64,000 bases of DNA from JBOEGW01 sp050633625. GTDB lineage: Bacteria > Pseudomonadota > Alphaproteobacteria > Rhodobacterales > Rhodobacteraceae. The notes beneath the pieces are model-generated. The model saw nothing but the letters and a program-made list of their open reading frames with translations. It made no database searches and had not been told where the DNA came from. Where the stretch lies: the NCBI GenBank assembly GCA_050633625.1, contig JBOEGW010000008.1:62001-126000 (forward strand). Direction: 5' to 3'. Position numbers and translations under genes: made by a program. This document shows, piece after piece, positions 59,837 to 64,000 of the stretch (within the stretch, counting starts at the first letter, position 1; every line of letters begins with the position of its first letter).

Positions 59837-62113
59837 TCACCCATCGGCTTTGACATACCCTGCCGAAACACGACCACCCAACCTGACGCTCCGTCTGTGC
59901 TTCCAGCCAAGGGTTTCCATAGACCGCCTCAAACGCTGCGCATGGCCCTTATTCTGCCGGTCGCTTTCCAAGCCGAGATAGCTGAGCAGGTCCTGAGTAT
60001 GCACCTTGTCGGGGGGAGGCTCACGCAACGGCGAGGCAACCCGCTCCCCCTCGATCACTTCCTCTGCGTAGTCACCCGTGCCAGCCTCAAAGGCCTGCCG
60101 TTCCGTTTGCCGGTTGCTGAGCATAACGGCCAGCTTATCAACCCAAGGATCATCAACCGTTTCGTCTGCCTGGCGTTCTGCTGCCATCGACCACAAAGGC
60201 TCAGGCAAAACGTGACCAATGCCCGATTTGAACAACGTATCAGCTTCGGCCCAGAGCTGGTCCCGATGCTCAGCAATCCAGCCCAGATCAACCCTGGACC
60301 CAGAGGCCATTTCCAACGGCCAGAAACGCCGTGCACCAGTGGGGTCGCTCAGGTATCCGCCTTCGTTCACCGTGCCCGCAAATACAACACGGCGTTGATG
60401 ATCCTCGGTGTTGCGACCATAGGGCGTCCGATACCTGTCTGTGGCTCGGGACATAAACGCTTTGAGAACGTCCATGTCACTTGCCCGAAGACCGGCCAAT
60501 TCAGCAAATTCGTGGACCCAGACGCCTTCCAGGTTCATAGCGGCGTCTTTGTTCCTCAGATCACCCAGCTCAGCGTCGCTAAACCAATCCGGTGAGAACA
60601 GGTCTCTGAAACCAGTTGATTTCAGCGACCCTTGTGGACCTTTGACTACGGGCATCGTGTCCAGCTTACAGCCTGGGTGCCTCTGGCGTGCCACGGCACC
60701 GACCATAAAGCACCGTGAGACGGCTTCGGTATAATCGTCTCGGCCACACTGAAAAGCGACAGTGAAGAGGTCTTTCACCCGGCTAGTTCCATCCCAAGTC
60801 AAGCTATCCAGATAGTCCAGGATCGGATTGAACTTGTAGAAATAAGCAACCGTTGTGATTGCGTCCTGAACGTTTTCCTTTGACGGCTGGTAATCTTTTC
60901 GCTGGTGCTGTTCCATCAACCATGTTCGGGCCAACAAGAGCAACTTGTCAGTCAGCACACGGCCATAGCCTTCACCCCAAGGCAGTTCGCCCATCAGGAC
61001 GACACGCTGCTTGAGTTCATCAAACCTTGGATCAAGCTTGGAGCCGTTGATTGCCTTTAGGGCATTCTTGGCCGTGTCGGGCGCAATCCCAGTGTTCTTG
61101 TTGACGGCCAAACCACCTTCATGCACTGGCCGTCTTTTAGGATCGGTTATTGCGTTTGTAGACAGGTCTTCCAGGTCGTCTTCGAAGTCTTCCGCAGCGG
61201 GTATCCTCGGAATGGCATCCTCGGCCCCGGCATCACGCAGCAGTTTATGCAGGGTGCGGAAGGTGATGCGATTGCCGTCATTGTCGGCGTGAAGGCTATC
61301 CCATCTGATGCCGATCAGGGTGCCGTGGTCGGCGTATTCGGGGTCTTGAGTGCACCAGTCCACAAACTCATGGCGTCCATCTCCTGCCGTTGCATGGTGG
61401 CAGGCCTGCATCAAAGTGAACCAATCGTCGTGGTCTGCAAAGTCGGCTGGGTCCAGGTGTTCAAGCATCTGGGCCAGCTCGTCCTGATCGTGCTCGCCCC
61501 CGCCAGTTGCCACACTGCCTGATGGCCTTCGGATCAGATCAACAAGAGCCTTAGGTGCAGCCTCAGCACCGAAAGCATCAAGCTCAGGCGTGCCAGCCTT
61601 CCAAGTGTAGGTTTTCAGGGTGTCGGGGTGGATCGAGCCTGGGGCAACCACCTGACGGCCAACTGTCTTGAACTCGATGCCAGGAAACTGATCGTTCAGG
61701 CTATCTCTGGTGGAAACGTCCTCGGGCTTTGTCATGTAAATATGCAGGCCACCCGATCCGGTCTCAACGGTCGAATAGAGGTCCGGGTCTATGCCAGTCC
61801 AAAGAACCAGTTCGACAAACGGGTTGATTGGTGACTCCAAAGTCTGACCGTCAGGAAAGGCCCGAGGGTCCACGTCCAAGACCAACTCAAAGGGCCGCAG
61901 ACGAACGCCGACATTGCTGCCTGCTTCCATATGTTTGATTTGGTCGTGTGAATTGTAGGGGCGTTTCATCCAGTTGCGATCAACCGGGGATTTGCCTCGT
62001 TTGCGGCGTTTGCCCTTGACCTCGTCTTCGGCAGAGAATTTGTGCAGAGGCAGCAACTGGTATCCGCTGGCCAGTAAGGGCGTCAGTTGTGACGCATCGG
62101 TATGAACACCCAT
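59837..62113 (-). CDS. Primase-polymerase/VapE-type helicase fusion, 758 aa
   Basis: Replication protein of the mobile element. The N-terminal 200 residues form a primase-polymerase domain with the metal motif DVD near residue 80 (FELVLDVDPR) and ETGSGGLHIYM. The VapE/D5-like helicase domain lies in the middle to C-terminal half, with Walker A GPQGSLKST near residue 493, then GVWVHEFAELAGLR (Walker B region) and YGRNTEDHQRRVVFAGTVN (sensor). ATG 62113 follows the previous stop by one base. VapE-type proteins typify satellites and islands. Confidence 0.9.
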   Translation of the reverse strand: MGVHTDASQLTPLLASGYQLLPLHKFSAEDEVKGKRRKRGKSPVDRNWMKRPYNSHDQIKHMEAGSNVGVRLRPFELVLDVDPRAFPDGQTLESPINPFVELVLWTGIDPDLYSTVETGSGGLHIYMTKPEDVSTRDSLNDQFPGIEFKTVGRQVVAPGSIHPDTLKTYTWKAGTPELDAFGAEAAPKALVDLIRRPSGSVATGGGEHDQDELAQMLEHLDPADFADHDDWFTLMQACHHATAGDGRHEFVDWCTQDPEYADHGTLIGIRWDSLHADNDGNRITFRTLHKLLRDAGAEDAIPRIPAAEDFEDDLEDLSTNAITDPKRRPVHEGGLAVNKNTGIAPDTAKNALKAINGSKLDPRFDELKQRVVLMGELPWGEGYGRVLTDKLLLLARTWLMEQHQRKDYQPSKENVQDAITTVAYFYKFNPILDYLDSLTWDGTSRVKDLFTVAFQCGRDDYTEAVSRCFMVGAVARQRHPGCKLDTMPVVKGPQGSLKSTGFRDLFSPDWFSDAELGDLRNKDAAMNLEGVWVHEFAELAGLRASDMDVLKAFMSRATDRYRTPYGRNTEDHQRRVVFAGTVNEGGYLSDPTGARRFWPLEMASGSRVDLGWIAEHRDQLWAEADTLFKSGIGHVLPEPLWSMAAERQADETVDDPWVDKLAVMLSNRQTERQAFEAGTGDYAEEVIEGERVASPLREPPPDKVHTQDLLSYLGLESDRQNKGHAQRLRRSMETLGWKHRRSVRLGGRVSAGYVKADG

Positions 62114-62114
62114 T

Positions 62115-62354
62115 TCAAGCGCCCGCACGTTTGGCGTTGTAGGCCTCGATCACAGAACGCTCGTAAAAAACTGCGGTCCCGATCTTCACGTAATCGGGCC
62201 CTGCATTCTTGTATTTCGTATTGTTGCGACGATTGCGGAAATTCATCAACGTGGTTGGTGGATGACCCGTCAAAGCTGCGGCTTCTCTTGTCGTCAGAAG
62301 GTCTTTCAATGGCGTGCTGTTCTCAGCGGGTGTGCTATCTTCAATTCTAGGCAT
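62115..62354 (-). CDS. Excisionase/AlpA-like helix-turn-helix protein, 79 aa
   Basis: Small DNA-binding protein. DLLTTREAAALTGHPPTTLMNFR with a following GPDYVKIGTAVFYERSVIEAY forms the winged HTH seen in AlpA and MerR-like excisionases. AGGAGGCCTACC precedes the ATG. It lies directly upstream of the primase-helicase gene, so a role in excision or in switching on replication is likely. Confidence 0.82.
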   Translation of the reverse strand: MPRIEDSTPAENSTPLKDLLTTREAAALTGHPPTTLMNFRNRRNNTKYKNAGPDYVKIGTAVFYERSVIEAYNAKRAGA

Positions 62355-62380
62355 GGTAGGCCTCCTAAATGTTACAATGA

Positions 62381-62413
62381 GAACCGGATTGTCTGGCTAG
62401 GGCAGTCCGGTTC
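62381..62413 (-). promoter_or_regulatory. 13-bp hairpin ahead of the AlpA-like gene
   Basis: GAACCGGATTGTC and GGCAGTCCGGTTC form a 13-bp stem (two G-T pairs) with a 7-base loop, about 27 bp upstream of the AlpA-like start. It could be an operator (inverted repeat GAACCGGA/TCCGGTTC) or a leader hairpin. The stretch 62414-62533 has no gene. Confidence 0.7.
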
Positions 62414-62533
62414 ATCTCTCAGACCAAATATGCCGCACCTGAATGCGCCCGCATACCAACACTTGACCAGCGCGCAACGAACGCTGGTGTAAGGAATTCT
62501 TCACCTAGGGCCTTAGTGTTGAACGGAACGTTT

Positions 62534-62947
62534 TTAAGTTAAGGAACCGTGAAACTGCCGTTCCATTGCCATTTCAATAGTGCGCCACTGCGTCGGTGCC
62601 CGACTTGCAGCCTCTTCAACCAAGTAGCCGTTTTGCCAAAAGTCGGCATTTTCTTCCGTTGAATTTAGCGCATCTTCTGCGTTGCCCAAGTGAATGGATT
62701 TAACGCCACCCACGTCGACCCATTTCACAGGAAACAAGCCGACAAACTCGGCAAGCAATCGAAGGCAAACATCGTCAAAGCCATTGAAGCCCGCAGCCCA
62801 ACTGGCCTCGATCACCTGTTCAATCGGATCGGTGCTATCCAGTTTTGCCTCATGTAGGAGCACCTTGGCCATCTCGTACCGGTCTTCTTCATTGGAATAG
62901 TCCGGCTCTGCATCACGGTGTTGGGTGACTGTAATTGTACGCGTCAT
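62534..62947 (-). CDS. Hypothetical protein, 137 aa
   Basis: No named family. An acidic protein; the central part (IEQVIEASWAAGFNGFDDVCLRLLAEF) is helical. It overlaps the small HTH gene by 4 bp (ATGA) and is cotranscribed with it, and probably with the integrase. A possible partner of the regulator. Confidence 0.6.
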   Translation of the reverse strand: MTRTITVTQHRDAEPDYSNEEDRYEMAKVLLHEAKLDSTDPIEQVIEASWAAGFNGFDDVCLRLLAEFVGLFPVKWVDVGGVKSIHLGNAEDALNSTEENADFWQNGYLVEEAASRAPTQWRTIEMAMERQFHGSLT

Positions 62948-63132
62948 GCGGCACCTGCCATCAAGAACGCATCAAGGTCGTCCCGGTGATAGCGAACAAT
63001 CCGGCCAACGGTTCTATAAGTCGGCCCGATGCCTTTGCTGCGCCAATTGTGCATTGTTCCCGCTGAGACAGAGAGGTAGCTCGCGGCAACCTCTGTGGTC
63101 ATCCAAGGCGTGTCGTTTGGTTGGTTTGTCAT
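62944..63132 (-). CDS. Small excisionase-type HTH protein, 62 aa
   Basis: Short HTH_17-type protein: WMTTEVAASYLSVSAGTMHN, then GPTYRTVGRIVRYHRDDLDAFL, the classic layout of AlpA/Xis proteins. GGAG precedes ATG 63132. Two such proteins in one element (this and 62115-62354) suggest one for excision and one for gene control. It lies just downstream of the integrase. Confidence 0.83.
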   Translation of the reverse strand: MTNQPNDTPWMTTEVAASYLSVSAGTMHNWRSKGIGPTYRTVGRIVRYHRDDLDAFLMAGAA

Positions 63133-63234
63133 GCTGATAGCTCCAAAATCAAAATGTGCCCGAATGGGCGAGGATGAAATCAGGTTATCAGCTTGCAATA
63201 CCTTTATATGCCAACGAGTTAACCCGTAGTGCCA

Positions 63235-64000
63235 TCACTTTGTGAAGTTGAGAATATAGTCTTCCAAGGCCTGAGCGTGGGGCCTCAAGGCTTCAACAAG
63301 ATGGGATTGGTGAACGTATCCACCAGACGCACCCGGGAGCCTTTGACCCAGAAGCAATGCGCCTTCAGCATAGGGCACACCAGCAGCAATCATGAAGGTT
63401 CTGGCGTGGTGCCGAAGTGCATGCGGGGAGGGGATACCCTTACGTTTGGGTTCCGCAATACGACCACAGGCAGAAGTGGGTGACGGCCAAAGCCATTCAG
63501 ATGCCAGAGGTTCGTCCGAGTCCATTCTTTCCTTCAGCATCTTGGTCAACCAACGACCTGTTGGGAAAGACCAAGCTTCCCCGACTTTCATATGGGTGAA
63601 GGTCAGAATTCCCCGTTCAGGATCAAAGTCGGCTCGTTTCACACCCAACAAAGAGCTGCGACGTGCCCCTGTCAGCAGAAACGTCCGATGCAAATCACGC
63701 ATCACATCGGATGATGTTTCTGTCTGGCCCCAAAACGCTGCTACGTCCAATTCATCGACCTGACGTCTTGCTGTTGCAGGAACGCGGATGGCATCGACGG
63801 GATTGCCTTCGATCGTCTCATCGTGTCTGCGGGCCGTATTGATGATCGCTCGAACGGTTCGCATCACAGAGGCGCCTGTTGTGCGTCCGTGTCGCTTTGT
63901 CAGCGTGTCTAAGAGTTCTCGGCAGTCTTGGCGCGATATGTCAGCCACGGCACGCCGCCGAAGACGGCCAAGATATTGGTCCATGTGATATTGATAGTTT
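63235..64000 (-). CDS. Tyrosine recombinase/integrase, C-terminal part (5' end beyond window)
   Basis: Catalyses site-specific integration and excision. The catalytic domain reads TGARRSSLLGVKRADFDPE (first Arg), then SPHALRHHARTFMIAAGVP (HxLRH...), with GGYVHQSHLVEALRP holding the tyrosine. The segment LLLGQRLPGASGGY has Q where many integrases have the second His (LLGH). The frame continues past 64000 with no stop, so the N-terminal arm-binding domain is missing here. Confidence 0.9.
   Translation of the reverse strand, partial: NYQYHMDQYLGRLRRRAVADISRQDCRELLDTLTKRHGRTTGASVMRTVRAIINTARRHDETIEGNPVDAIRVPATARRQVDELDVAAFWGQTETSSDVMRDLHRTFLLTGARRSSLLGVKRADFDPERGILTFTHMKVGEAWSFPTGRWLTKMLKERMDSDEPLASEWLWPSPTSACGRIAEPKRKGIPSPHALRHHARTFMIAAGVPYAEGALLLGQRLPGASGGYVHQSHLVEALRPHAQALEDYILNFTK

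Overview
The window looks like a chromosome segment of a marine alphaproteobacterium of the Rhodobacteraceae (Roseobacter group). This rests on the gene set: a supernumerary complex I subunit NDUFA12, a DUF2155 protein, a GapR-type DUF2312 protein, an ScfR-family acyl-CoA regulator, a MetF/MetR pair and several ABC uptake systems. The GC-rich, alanine-rich coding style agrees. I could run no search; family names come from reading the protein sequences.

Layout. 1-9.7 kb is housekeeping: the 5' end of valS, phosphoglucomutase, an orphan molybdenum hydroxylase large subunit, a PaaI-type thioesterase, divergent metF/metR sharing two perfect MetR boxes, an inositol monophosphatase, a pilin-like peptide and a rhomboid protease. 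9.9-12 kb is a scar: the 5' half of a tRNA-Leu(TAA), then an intact but different tRNA-Leu(TAA), one unknown membrane protein, little else, and remnants of a possible nuclease and of an HlyD-type adaptor. 12-16.7 kb is a polyamine-type ABC transporter. 16.8-27.7 kb holds clpP-clpX, ridA, ndufA12, mlaD, DUF2155, aat, accB-accC, a RutR-like regulator, 3-hydroxybutyrate dehydrogenase and an ECF sigma factor with its membrane partner.

28.2-40.5 kb forms a probable short-chain carboxylate locus. acs and a branched-chain-type ABC transporter (livKHMGF) run leftward. An ScfR regulator, a lone receiver domain, a two-helix membrane protein and a CrbS-like symporter/histidine kinase fusion run rightward. 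40.6-51.3 kb contains an orphan FliM/FliN-domain protein, a DksA-like gene with TGA in place of a zinc-finger cysteine, a bifunctional beta-oxidation protein with a degenerate NAD motif, GapR, an orphan iron-type permease and a choline/betaine-type ABC transporter.

From tRNA-Thr(TGT) at 51.4 kb to the window end the content changes to a mobile element. A three-gene overlapping operon (DUF262, HEPN RNase-like, DNA cytosine-5 methyltransferase) lies next to the tRNA. It is followed by leftward-transcribed element genes: small unknown and coiled-coil proteins, a terminase-small-subunit-like protein, a cluster of eleven TCTAC/GTAGA motifs, a primase-polymerase/VapE helicase, two excisionase-type HTH proteins and a tyrosine integrase cut by the window edge. 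The int, AlpA-like, primase-helicase, iteron and TerS-like set with no structural or lysis genes resembles a phage satellite (PICI/P4-like) carrying a candidate defence operon. This is the most interesting part of the window.
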